A DNA stretch of 64,000 bases, from assembly GCF_040256395.1 (NCBI RefSeq), contig NZ_CP158298.1, forward strand, positions 62,001-126,000. Reading direction: 5' to 3'. The translations under genes and the position numbers were made by a program. The stretch comes from Deinococcus sonorensis KR-87. GTDB lineage: Bacteria; Deinococcota; Deinococci; Deinococcales; Deinococcaceae. The notes beneath the pieces were generated by a model, which was not told the DNA's origin, ran no database searches, and saw only the letters and a list, made by a program, of their open reading frames with translations. Shown here piece after piece: positions 53,832 to 62,077 of this stretch; within the stretch, counting starts at the first letter, position 1; the number at the start of each line of letters is the position of its first letter.

Positions 53832-54840
53832 CGGTGGTGGCTCCCCCCAGGTCTTCCACGCGGGCCAGCAGGTGTGCGTGTGCCTGTTCGCGGGCCAGCA
53901 GGGCCGCGCCGCGCAGCACCGCGTCACCCACATCCGGCAGCAGGTGGGTGGTGATCGACAGGTCCAGCAGGTCGCTCAACTGTTCCTGCAGGGCAGCAGC
54001 GCGGTCCTGCGGCAGCCCGAGCACGACATGTTGCAGGTCCAGGGTATGCACCAGTCCAGCCAGCATGAACGCCGTGGCGTCCAGGCGTTCGGGGCTGGGC
54101 AACCCTTCCAGCGGCGCCGCGCCGCGCGGGGTGGGCCAGCGCGCGCGGCCAATCTCTCCGGCGCGGCCGTGCATCCCCCGGTACAGTTCGCCGCCGAGCA
54201 GGAGACCGATGCCCGTGCCGCTGGGCCGTTCGACCAGGACAGCAACGTGACTCCAGCCGGGAGATTCGCGGGTGGCGGCCAGCGCCACGAGGTTCGCGTC
54301 GTTCTCAAAGGCGTAGGTCACGCCAGCGTCGTCCAGAAAGGTTGTGACACGATGCACGTCGAGGTGATGGGTGACATTGGGTTCCCGCACCCGCCCCTGG
54401 GGATCAACTGGCGCCGGCAGGCCGATCAACACGTGGCGCAGCGGCCCGTACGCAGAACCGGCCAACGCCTGAGTGAAGCTGTCCAGAAGCACGTTGGTGA
54501 GCTCCGCTTCAGCGCAATAAACCTGCTGCTGCTTGGGCGGGCCGCCCGCCAGACCGCTGAGCTGGGTGTGGATCTGGGTCGGCTGAAGGTCCACCCCCAG
54601 CACCGCGCCCACCTGTGGATGCAACTCGACCCGGTGAGGCGTGCGCCCCACGCCCTGATCGGGGAAGATGGAGAGCTGGGCGATCCCATGATTGAGGAGC
54701 TCCTGCACCACGACATTGACGGTGACCTTGGAGAGACCGGTCTGGTTCGCAAGCTGCGGGCGTGTCAACCCAGGCCCTGCACACAACAATTGTGTGACGG
54801 CGCGACGATTCAGACGCCGTAGCTCACGCGGCCGACCCAT
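53821..54840 (-). CDS. ROK family transcriptional regulator
   Basis: 339 residues from ATG 54840 (GAGGAGGCATT upstream). The N-terminal winged helix reads RRAVTQLLCAGPGLTRPQLA, NQTGLSKVTVNVVVQELLNH, and the ROK sugar-kinase fold follows (GAVLGVDLQPTQIHTQLSG, FENDANLVALAATRES, GIGLLLGGELYRGMHGRAGE, IGRARW). It is the first gene of the six-gene operon and probably represses it until a sugar binds. The upstream AAACTTTATTAAC region at 54852-54870 may hold its operator. Confidence 0.93.
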   Translation of the reverse strand: MGRPRELRRLNRRAVTQLLCAGPGLTRPQLANQTGLSKVTVNVVVQELLNHGIAQLSIFPDQGVGRTPHRVELHPQVGAVLGVDLQPTQIHTQLSGLAGGPPKQQQVYCAEAELTNVLLDSFTQALAGSAYGPLRHVLIGLPAPVDPQGRVREPNVTHHLDVHRVTTFLDDAGVTYAFENDANLVALAATRESPGWSHVAVLVERPSGTGIGLLLGGELYRGMHGRAGEIGRARWPTPRGAAPLEGLPSPERLDATAFMLAGLVHTLDLQHVVLGLPQDRAAALQEQLSDLLDLSITTHLLPDVGDAVLRGAALLAREQAHAHLLARVEDLGGATTDVA

Positions 54841-54937
54841 AATGCCTCCTCGATAAGAAACTTTATTAACGATGAGGTGCACTGTACACCCGGGTTTCAG
54901 GAAAAGCAACGCCTCGCAGATCTCCGTTCCGCAAAGC

Positions 54938-55280
54938 ATGTTCACCTCGCTGGACGTCAGCGAAGTCGAGGCAGAACCACGGCCATACCCTGACGTGGTG
55001 TCCGGCGCGCTGACGTCCGAGGTCTACGACTGGCACCACGAGTTCGAGGATGAGCCCATCCGCATCGATTCCGAACTCAAATGCGGACCGCTGGGAATGC
55101 CGGAAGGTGGAAGTCTTCCGTGACGGCCGACGACGGTGCGCCACCTCGCTGTGGGCGGCTGGGTCAACCGTGCTGGCAACTGTTCAGGTTCCCCCGCTCG
55201 ACGAGATGTTGACTGACCCTAAAACGACCGCAGCGTTGCACCACCTGAAGATGTTTGATGGGCTTCACGGTGGGTCGTGA
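54938..55280 (+). pseudogene. DUF6881-like protein with a frameshift
   Basis: The first frame reads TSEVYDWHHEFEDEPIRIDS and then loses similarity. One base off at about 55077-55081 the next reads NADRWECRKVEVFRDGRRRC, then TVLATVQVPPLDEMLTDP. Joined, they match the DUF6881 pattern (WxHxFPDEPVRLYSELD..RWExRKVEVFRDG.. and PVPPLEEI). A single inserted base near an AAA run explains the break. Possible immunity or adaptor protein family; function unknown. Confidence 0.6.
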
Positions 55281-55852
55281 GCCGCTTTTAGCTCACGCGG
55301 AAGAGCGGGCGAGTGCGGCATGCTGCACCGCGTCCGTGCACATGTGCGGTTCGAGGGCACGGTCAACCGGAGTGACGTGGCCCCCTCCTGTACCCCTCAG
55401 CGCGTGCTGGAGGGGCCTTCCTGGCTTTCCTGTGAGGAAGGTGTGTTGGAGTGCGTCCTGGACGGTGGTTTTTCGTGCGTGGGGTGCAGGGGGGACGGGA
55501 GGCAAGACAGTGCCGTTTCGCCTTCGTTTTTCGCACTAATGTAAATTGGTGTGAAACTAGAATGGAACGGTGGACGCGACCCGACCACCCCCGGCTGCTT
55601 GAGCCAACCATGCGCGCAGACGTGTTCCTCAGCACATACAGGACACGCCTGCTGAGGCCGGAAATGCGCACTTCAGTCGCGCTGGGATGTTCGTCAGACG
55701 ACCTGGGCAGGCGGGCAGTGTTCCACGCCCGGCCAGCGGCAGCGGGCATGTTCCTCAGCATTCTATACAAGCGTTTTCAAGTGAAGGTCTCGACCGATGT
55801 TTGAGGCGCTATAACCATCCAGGCGAACTTCTGACGCGCCTTTGGAGGAATC
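55281..55852. other. Gene-poor region with the right-hand repeat
   Basis: About 570 bases. Minus-strand frames (RRVLYVLRNTSARMVGSSSR) lack family or start evidence. Contains the operon-flanking repeat at 55292-55352. The end carries the promoter and ribosome-binding site of the next lipoprotein. Confidence 0.4.
55292..55352. repeat. Direct repeat flanking the sugar operon, right copy
   Basis: Partner of 45799-45852. It shares CTCACGCGG, a 24-bp identical stretch at 55311-55334 and the following CACATG and CGGTTCG blocks, with a small insertion between the first two. Confidence 0.6.
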
Positions 55853-56287
55853 ATGATCAACCCGATGCACATCATTGCCGGAGTGTTTACCCTCAGCGCC
55901 CTCGTCAGCTGTGGCGGCGGCACGCCCAGCGGCAGCACGCCGGCACCCAGCGCAGGTGGAAGCATCAAAGCGGAAGTGACCAGCGTGAAGGAAGTGCCTT
56001 CGACCACGTCCAGCACCAAGCTGGCGTTTGAGTTCACGTTCAAGAACACCGGCACCAAGACGCTGGCGCAGACCTCAGCGAAAGTCGCCTTTACCCTGGG
56101 CACCAAGCAGGTCGGTGACGACATTGCCGTCCTGAACGCGCCGCTGGCCCCTGGAGAGACGAAGAGCGTGGATTCCGTGTCGGTGCCTGCACCGAGCGCC
56201 TACACCTGCTACACATACTCGGTGACGGCCATTCCGGACGATTACAGCGGCACGTACCAGTTCACCTCAACGCCTCAGTGCCACTGA
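55853..56287 (+). CDS. Small lipoprotein with a FxLIG-like beta domain
   Basis: 144 residues from ATG 55853 (TTGGAGGAATC upstream). The lipobox is TLSALVSC, with a Gly/Ser/Pro linker after it. The mature domain is beta-rich: SIKAEVTSVKEVPSTTSSTK, LAFEFTFKNTGTKTLAQTSA, VAVLNAPLAPGET-like APLAPGETKSVDSVSVPAPS, and a C-terminal Cys pair. It resembles an extracellular Ig-like (FxLD or TPR-free) module of unknown role. A strong terminator follows. Confidence 0.8.
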   Translation: MINPMHIIAGVFTLSALVSCGGGTPSGSTPAPSAGGSIKAEVTSVKEVPSTTSSTKLAFEFTFKNTGTKTLAQTSAKVAFTLGTKQVGDDIAVLNAPLAPGETKSVDSVSVPAPSAYTCYTYSVTAIPDDYSGTYQFTSTPQCH

Positions 56288-56298
56288 ACACAGGCGAC

Positions 56299-56333
56299 AG
56301 CTGGGAGGGAACAAACCACGTTCCCTCCCAGCT
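56299..56333 (+). terminator. Strong hairpin terminator
   Basis: AGCTGGGAGGGAAC, a 7-base loop and its exact complement (14-bp stem), 12 bases beyond the lipoprotein stop and 22 bases before the convergent gene's stop. It could serve both. Confidence 0.75.
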
Positions 56334-56354
56334 TCTTGCTCTGGCCTTGATCGA

Positions 56355-57134
56355 TCAGGTCTCTCGTCCTACGCCAGCGTGCGGCTCGGCCGCTGGGAGC
56401 CTGAGCATCACGCGCTGCTCGGCCGGGATCTCCTCCGGGTTGTTCGGATACTGGGTGTAGGTCTTCTGGACCCTGGGGTTGGGAAACGCCCGCAAGGCCC
56501 CGAACTGCCGATCGGACGCCCGCTTGGGCAGGTGTGGCTGCAGCTGGGCGTCACCGTCCCCGCGGCGGGAAAGCGCTGTGTACACCTCGTCCGGATCCTG
56601 CTGGGCCAGGTACACGGCGAACAGGGTGCCTGTGCCCACCTGCGAGACGGGGGCGTCCGGGACGAGCAGGCGAGGTGCGGTCCTTTGCTCGGCGACCACG
56701 GCGACGTCTGTCACGCGCACCCGGCCAGCATCCGGTGGGCTGGGCGCCACGAGCAGCTCGTGCAGCTGAATCACCCAGGTGGCGTGTCCACCGCTGATGG
56801 ACGCCAGGACCTGATGGATCGGCGCTCCGAGGAAGACCGACAGCGGCGCGTCCCGCGTGAAGACCAGCAGGCACTGGTGGCCTTCGGCGTCGTCGCCCAT
56901 GGCCACGCTGTCACGGTCGAAGAACGCGTTCAGCAGTCCGGGCTGCATCACCGCTCTGGCATGCGCCTGAGCACGGACCTGCAGTTCCTCTTTGCGCGAC
57001 TGCTGTTCTGGCGTGAGCCGCGGGCGCGGCGGAGTGGGCCTGCGGCGGCGAACGATCAGGGGTCTCAGAAGGAACAGCAGGCAGACGACCGCGAGCCCCC
57101 CAAGAAGGTGGAGGAACCAGTCTGGCGGGGTCAT
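56355..57134 (-). CDS. Membrane-anchored hypothetical protein
   Basis: 259 residues from ATG 57134; TACCTT six bases upstream suggests a leaderless start. One N-terminal membrane segment (LHLLGGLAVVCLLFLLRPLI) and a basic RRRRPTPPRP stop-transfer precede a soluble domain of about 210 residues (GHQCLLVFTRDAPLSVFLGA, VRVTDVAVVAEQRTAPRLLV, QDPDEVYTALSRRGDGDAQL). It ends with a conserved-looking FPNPRVQKTYTQYPNNPEEI. The orientation is probably cytoplasmic domain. No family recognised. Confidence 0.75.
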   Translation of the reverse strand: MTPPDWFLHLLGGLAVVCLLFLLRPLIVRRRRPTPPRPRLTPEQQSRKEELQVRAQAHARAVMQPGLLNAFFDRDSVAMGDDAEGHQCLLVFTRDAPLSVFLGAPIHQVLASISGGHATWVIQLHELLVAPSPPDAGRVRVTDVAVVAEQRTAPRLLVPDAPVSQVGTGTLFAVYLAQQDPDEVYTALSRRGDGDAQLQPHLPKRASDRQFGALRAFPNPRVQKTYTQYPNNPEEIPAEQRVMLRLPAAEPHAGVGRET

Positions 57135-57356
57135 GGTGCCAAGGTACACCGCTGCAGGCACGGGTGAAGCGCATTCTGGTCGTTCTTCATGACTCGGCCA
57201 CGCCATGATTCTGGTCCCGGGCGGAACAGGACGGTTCGGGCCGGGTCGGGGTCGTGGTCGGACACGTCCTTCAGAACCGACGTGCATGTTCGGCATCAGA
57301 ATGGGGCCGCATCACCAGCACTGAGGCCAACCGGTGGTACCTTCGGGAGACTCTGC

Positions 57357-58241
57357 ATGCGCCGACTTCCTCCGGATCAGGCCCGCATCGACGTGGAGCT
57401 CGACCGCATCATCCGCCAGACGAACCTCGCCGGCGGGATCGTCTTCGCGTGGCTCGACGAGTGGTTCAAGCGCAACTGGATGTACTTCGACCTGGAACGC
57501 CCGGCGATTAACACACCGCAGTGGCTGAACACCTTGGACGCCGAGGAGCACTACGGCCCGATCGCCACTGACCCGCAGGGGGACCCGCCGCTGTGCAGCG
57601 CTGAAGCGAAGGCGATGCCAGCCGTTCCCGGCGCACCGGGCCTGCTCGGCGAGGCCACCCCGGCAGGAGTGCAACTGGCCTGGAAGACGGAGGGGCAGAC
57701 CCGTGTGCTCCTTTTCGACGTGCACCCGACCGCTGGAGACGAGTGCCGCGTGACGCTGAAGGGGACCAAGGGGCAGCTGCTGGTGAACAGCGGGTACCGG
57801 CCATTCAAGCCGCAGGTGGTCGGAAAGCAGACCTACCGGCTGTACGACCCGCACGCCACGCCAGTCCCAGTGGCGCCGCTGGTGCCGTACGTGACCTTGC
57901 CGAACATCCGCCGCCTCGGCCGGGACGGCACGGTCTACCCGGCCGAGACGGACGAACCCGGGCAGCTGCGCGGCGGAGGGGCTGAAGATCCGGCCAGCCG
58001 GGACCTCACCGAGGACTTCTGCACCGCCGGCGGCTGGACGCACCTGAGTGTGCCGTGGACGCCGCTGAACGTCACCGACCCGTCGTCGCACCAGGTGCAG
58101 GACGGCCGCCCCTCGGCGGACCGGCAGGACCACACCCTGCGCATCGAGGGCATCGGCGGATGCGTCCACTCAGAGGTGTTGGCGTCCCCGGCGCATGCAG
58201 GCATGACCCAGCCGACCGTCATCCGTTGTCTGCGACCTTGA
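57357..58241 (+). CDS. C-terminal part of a glycosidase-like protein (probably N-terminally truncated)
   Basis: 294 residues from ATG 57357, without a good ribosome-binding site. It includes TNLAGGIVFAWLDEWFKRNW, LNTLDAEEHYGPIATDPQGD, then a beta-rich part with CTAGGWTHLSVPWTPLNVTD and PSSHQV. Similar segments form the C-terminus of much larger proteins, where WLDEWFKRTW closes a TIM-like barrel and the rest is a beta domain. The barrel itself is missing. I regard this as a remnant with an intact frame rather than a complete enzyme. Confidence 0.6.
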   Translation: MRRLPPDQARIDVELDRIIRQTNLAGGIVFAWLDEWFKRNWMYFDLERPAINTPQWLNTLDAEEHYGPIATDPQGDPPLCSAEAKAMPAVPGAPGLLGEATPAGVQLAWKTEGQTRVLLFDVHPTAGDECRVTLKGTKGQLLVNSGYRPFKPQVVGKQTYRLYDPHATPVPVAPLVPYVTLPNIRRLGRDGTVYPAETDEPGQLRGGGAEDPASRDLTEDFCTAGGWTHLSVPWTPLNVTDPSSHQVQDGRPSADRQDHTLRIEGIGGCVHSEVLASPAHAGMTQPTVIRCLRP

Positions 58242-58493
58242 GGCCACGGCGACCCGCGGACCGCCTCACCCTTGCCGCCTGGCTGTCCGTGCGCTCGGCG
58301 CGGCGGTCCCGAGCGAGGAAGCGGAGCCGGGCCTGGTCAGCCAACGGCCGACCGGTCGCGCTCGCCCAGGCACACCGTCCGGCCATGGGTCCGGCCGGGC
58401 ATCATCGGCCAGTCATCCGCGCACGACTACAGTTCAGCGCAGGGATGTTCAGTGTGCGGAGGCATGCCGCACGCCGATCCCAAAGGAGCTGTC
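58242..58493. other. Intergenic region
   Basis: About 250 bases with no gene recognised; probably contains the promoter of the lipoprotein at 58494. Confidence 0.45.
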
Positions 58494-58886
58494 ATGAAGA
58501 ATCTGCTGATGATCCTGCCCGTTCTGGCCCTCATCGCCTGCGCCCCGGCCCGTGGCACTCCACCCATCGTGTACATCGGCACCAGTGCCGACATCCTGGC
58601 GACGGCGGCGCAGATCTGCCCGGCGCTGCGCCCGGACTCGATGCACAACTACATGAGCGTCCGGGCCATCACGCCAACCGCGGTGACCTGCGCTGCAGAT
58701 GAAACGACCGGCTGGAAAATCGTGGACGCCCTGGGCGGCTCGAACAGCTCGGAGAGTGGCGTGATCATCACGGCCTTGCAGAACGGGGCTTCGACGAGCG
58801 TGGCGATCAGCGGGACGGACCAGAACCTGAGCAACGCGGTCTTCGCGGAGCTGGACAAGAAGTTCCAGCGCGTGCAGGTGCCCTAG
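58494..58886 (+). CDS. Small lipoprotein, 130 residues
   Basis: ATG 58494 follows AAAGGAGCTGTC. The signal and lipobox read MILPVLALIAC. The mature part has PPIVYIGTSADILATAAQIC, RAITPTAVTCAADETTGWKI and ISGTDQNLSNAVFAELDKKF, a compact alpha/beta domain with one likely disulphide. It resembles small extracytoplasmic proteins of unknown function. It stands alone. Confidence 0.75.
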   Translation: MKNLLMILPVLALIACAPARGTPPIVYIGTSADILATAAQICPALRPDSMHNYMSVRAITPTAVTCAADETTGWKIVDALGGSNSSESGVIITALQNGASTSVAISGTDQNLSNAVFAELDKKFQRVQVP

Positions 58887-59111
58887 GCGCCCGCTTCAGT
58901 GCGGCAGGCCGACGTCGTTGGTGCGCTGCGGCCATGTGGCCCAGCCCGCCGCATGGGTGTTGTGCCTCCCGCCGTCGTGCTGCGGCCCAACTCGGTCACA
59001 CGTGGGGGCATCGGTCAACGGCACCGGGTGGCAAGGGACACGCCGACGCGAGCGTGTCGCACGGGAGCCCTCGCCCGTCAGCGCGTCCGTCGGTCCCGAG
59101 CGGCGTGTGGT
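58887..59111. other. Intergenic region
   Basis: About 225 bases between convergent genes. No hairpin or gene recognised. Confidence 0.4.
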
Positions 59112-59534
59112 TCACATGGTCAAGTCCTGACCGAGGGCCGTCTCGTTGCCCACCCCGAACGACAAGTGCCAGTGCGCCACCCGCCACTCCTCTCCGTCAC
59201 GCACGCAGACCAACGTCAGCCGCGCGGGCACCACCTGACCGTCGGGCATGACCAGGTGGACGTCCTCGGCCCCCCATCCGGTGTCGCCGCGTTCCACGAT
59301 GCGCTGGCGTGGTCCGGGCTGCACCTGGATGCCACCAGCGCGCATCTCGTTTAATTGCGTGCGGAGCACGTGGCGTACGGGCGCTTCGCCTTCCCACCAT
59401 TCCTGGGGGTCAGATCCGATGACGAGCAGGTCACTTGACGGCCAGAACAGCGTGTCGATCTGTTGCTGATCACCGGTGTTGAAGATCTCGTGGACCCGCA
59501 TGAAGACGTCACTCACTGAAGTCATGGCCGTCAT
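59112..59534 (-). CDS. SnoaL/NTF2-like protein
   Basis: 140 residues from ATG 59534 (AAGGAGGTTCAT upstream). The pattern is that of SnoaL-like cone folds: VFMRVHEIFNTGDQQQIDTL, FWPSSDLLVIGSDPQEWWEG, APVRHVLRTQLNEM, VHLVMPDGQVVPARLTLVCV, and the closing WRVAHWHLSFG. These domains act as isomerases or ligand-binding modules. It sits between a lipoprotein and the serine hydrolase, and its role is unclear. Confidence 0.85.
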   Translation of the reverse strand: MTAMTSVSDVFMRVHEIFNTGDQQQIDTLFWPSSDLLVIGSDPQEWWEGEAPVRHVLRTQLNEMRAGGIQVQPGPRQRIVERGDTGWGAEDVHLVMPDGQVVPARLTLVCVRDGEEWRVAHWHLSFGVGNETALGQDLTM

Positions 59535-59676
59535 ATGAACCTCCTTTTCATGAGCATCATCAGCACGGCCTCAGGGAGCGCCAGGTCCTCCGTGCCACAA
59601 CCGGAAAAGATCGTGCTACGGCGTATCCGACATGCCCCACGCCGGTCCCTCGATGCGAGCGGGCCTGCTCTTCACC

Positions 59677-61056
59677 TCAGGCGGGATCGATCCGCTCGAG
59701 CACGCGGCCGGCCCGCACCCAACGCACGGCGCCGCTCGCGTCGCGCAGGAACTCCCCCTGCGCGCCCTTCCCCTCTCCTTCAGTGATCACGAACGTCCGC
59801 TCGGACGTCAACGCCACCTGCCGCGGGGGCACCGGAGGCGGAGCAGGCCGGTCCGCGAAGGCCGAGTAGTCCCCAGGGGAGAACTCGAGGATCAGGCCGC
59901 CGTTCGCCGGGCGGAACTCGAAGATTTCCCCGTTCGGCCGCCCCCGGTACCGCCCGGCATACGGCTCGAGGTCTTCGGGACTGAGTGTGAGCGGCTCCGG
60001 TGCGGGCACCTTCACGCCCAGCAGGCGCTCCAGGACCTCGCCGAGCAGGGCGGTCACGAGCTCGCTCCCGTTCAAGGCGTTCGTCAGGACGCTCACGGCA
60101 ACGCCGTGCTCTGGGGCGAGGGTGAGCTGCGCGATCTGCCCGTTCGTCCCTCCGCCGTGCGACATGAGCTGCACGCCGTCCACGTCACGCACGTGCCAGG
60201 CGAGCCCGATGGAGGCGACCGGCGAGGCGGGGAGATACGGTTCACGCATCTGGGCGATGGTCGCCGGGGACAGCAGCCGCTCACCCGTCTCGCTCACCCC
60301 GCCATTCAGCCAGAAGCGCGCGTAGCGCAGCTGGTCCGTGACGGACGTCACCAGGCCGCCCATCGCGGCCGCGTACCGACCGACGTACCAGTCGCGGGCC
60401 ACGACCGGCTCGGCCCCCCGCTCCAGCTCGAAGTGCCCGACCGCGAAGCGGCGCGTCATGACCTCGTTCGGGAAGAAGAACGAGGCCTGCAGACCGAGCG
60501 GTTGGAGCACGAGGTCGCGGATGGCGGCCTCGACACTCTGGCCGGTCCGCACCTCGAGGAGCCGCCCAGCGAGGGCGAAGCCGGCGTTGTTGTACGAGTA
60601 CACCTCCCCGAGCGGCAACGTCTGTTCGAGGTCGGCCATGCGGGCGACGTACCGGGCGAGCGCGTCGTCCCCGTCGCCCTGCTTCTCGAAGAAGTCCCCG
60701 GGCCAGCTGCCAGTGTGGGTGAGGAGATGGCGGAGCGTGACGCGCGCGGCGACTTCCTCGTCCACGAGCCGGAATTCGGGCAGGTGGAGGCGGATGGGCG
60801 TGTCGAGGTCGAGCTCGCTGCGCTCGACCAGGCGCATCAGCGCCAGGGCGGTGTACGTCTTGGTGATGCTGCCGATCTGGAAGAGCGTGTCCTCGGTGAC
60901 CGGGAGGGGATGCTCGGCGTTGGTGACGCCGAACGCGGCCGTGTGCGCTTCCCCGTCCACGATCAGGCCAAGGGCGACGCCGGGGACCTTGTGTTCGAGC
61001 ATGAGCGCCTGAACGCGTTCGGTGAGGGCGGCGACGTCGGGGTGGGTGGGCACCAT
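59677..61056 (-). CDS. Class C beta-lactamase-like serine hydrolase
   Basis: 459 residues from ATG 61056. The S-x-x-K motif is Ser63-Ile-Thr-Lys66 in FQIGSITKTYTALALMRLV. The Tyr motif is in GEVYSYNNAGFALAGRLLEV, and HGG in LMSHGGGTNGQIAQL. The C-terminal 130 residues form a beta-barrel-like appended domain (LEPYAGRYRGRPNGEIFEF). No signal peptide is visible, so it probably acts in the cytoplasm as an esterase or peptidase rather than against antibiotics. Confidence 0.92.
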   Translation of the reverse strand: MVPTHPDVAALTERVQALMLEHKVPGVALGLIVDGEAHTAAFGVTNAEHPLPVTEDTLFQIGSITKTYTALALMRLVERSELDLDTPIRLHLPEFRLVDEEVAARVTLRHLLTHTGSWPGDFFEKQGDGDDALARYVARMADLEQTLPLGEVYSYNNAGFALAGRLLEVRTGQSVEAAIRDLVLQPLGLQASFFFPNEVMTRRFAVGHFELERGAEPVVARDWYVGRYAAAMGGLVTSVTDQLRYARFWLNGGVSETGERLLSPATIAQMREPYLPASPVASIGLAWHVRDVDGVQLMSHGGGTNGQIAQLTLAPEHGVAVSVLTNALNGSELVTALLGEVLERLLGVKVPAPEPLTLSPEDLEPYAGRYRGRPNGEIFEFRPANGGLILEFSPGDYSAFADRPAPPPVPPRQVALTSERTFVITEGEGKGAQGEFLRDASGAVRWVRAGRVLERIDPA

Positions 61057-61376
61057 GGGTGGACCTCCTCGGATGGGCTGGGCTTGTCTGGCATCTTAAC
61101 CTGAACCCGTGTCATGCCAGCGAAGAAGTGGGGGACGTGCTGTACGGGGAAGCCTCCGGCACCCGGCTACGCAGGTCTGCAAGGTCCGCGTTCAGGTCCT
61201 CGACGGTCCGGGGGTCATGGGCCCCTCAGGCGCAGGGGCAGAAGGGAGGCGACGCTCAACGCGGTGGGTTCACCAAGGGATGCGAACGCGCACAACGTCT
61301 CCATTTCAATCCGACTGGCACCCGAAACAGGGGGAAGATCACTGCGCTGCGCCCCCCCGGGCGACACCACTGGCCT
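61057..61376. other. No gene seen
   Basis: About 320 bases between two minus-strand genes. No recognisable frame or strong hairpin. Confidence 0.45.
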
Positions 61377-61829
61377 TCAGGCGGACGACAGGTCACGTTG
61401 CATGGCCCGCGCCTGGGCTTCGAATCCCGCCTGCACCCACTGCACGGGGACGAAGATGGCGGCCGGGCCGTGAAAGACCTCCTCGGTGGTGTAGGCCGTG
61501 TGGCCGTTCGGGAGGCGCCGGAGCGTCTGCACCCGCTCGGAGCGCAGGAGGCCCCAGCGGGCGAACGGACTGTCGTACCGCCAGGCGACCAGCGCCGCAC
61601 CATCGGCAGGAGGGTGCACGCGCGTGACCCGTTCGTCGGAATGGATGTACCGGCCCTCACGCCAGCGCAGCCGGAAGCGCATCTGCACGCCCTCGGCCGC
61701 GCGGCTGGCGCCCGTGACGTCCACCACGAAGGGATTCCAGCGCCTGTAGGCGCCGAAGTCCACCAGCAGGTCAAAGACCCGTTCCAGAGGGGCTTCGAGC
61801 GTGATCTCAGCGCGGGCGGCACGGGGCAT
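61377..61829 (-). CDS. SRPBCC (polyketide cyclase-like) protein
   Basis: 150 residues from ATG 61829; TATACT lies seven bases upstream, so the start is probably leaderless. The START-like fold is visible: ARAEITLEAPLERVFDLLVD, FGAYRRWNPFVVDVTG, GVQMRFRLRWREGRYIHSDE, ALVAWRYDSPFARWGLLRSE, TAYTTEEVFHG, and a C-terminal helix FVPVQWVQAGFEAQARAMQR. These proteins hold hydrophobic ligands in a cavity; the ligand is not known. Confidence 0.88.
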   Translation of the reverse strand: MPRAARAEITLEAPLERVFDLLVDFGAYRRWNPFVVDVTGASRAAEGVQMRFRLRWREGRYIHSDERVTRVHPPADGAALVAWRYDSPFARWGLLRSERVQTLRRLPNGHTAYTTEEVFHGPAAIFVPVQWVQAGFEAQARAMQRDLSSA

Positions 61830-62077
61830 GAGGGGTAGTATAGCGGGGCGGGAGCAGGCCCTCAGCACCTCCGCGAACGCCCTGGGCACCGGCCTGGACC
61901 CGAAGCTCGCCCGGTCGGAGCGAGCAGCGGACACCGGCCGCCGAACTGAGCCTTTTTTTGACGGCCTCCTCTGGCGCGTCAAGCTTGGGGTGCGCTGGCG
62001 TGACCTCCTCGACGCGCTGGCCACTGGCACACCCATCTCCCTCCGAGTTCAGGGCGACCAGGCAGCTGACGGTGTGC
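61830..62077 (+). pseudogene. Possible IS5-like transposase fragment
   Basis: On the plus strand a frame reads DTGRRTEPFFDGLLWRVKLG then VRWRDLLDALATGTP. It resembles the N-terminal INALLWRxRTGxPWRDLP motif of IS5-family transposases. About 30 residues match and the rest does not. The call rests on this short similarity only. Confidence 0.3.

Noticed and set aside
53818..54822. 334-residue plus-strand frame opposite the ROK gene
   Set aside because: Antisense shadow of a ROK regulator with recognisable HTH and sugar-kinase motifs.
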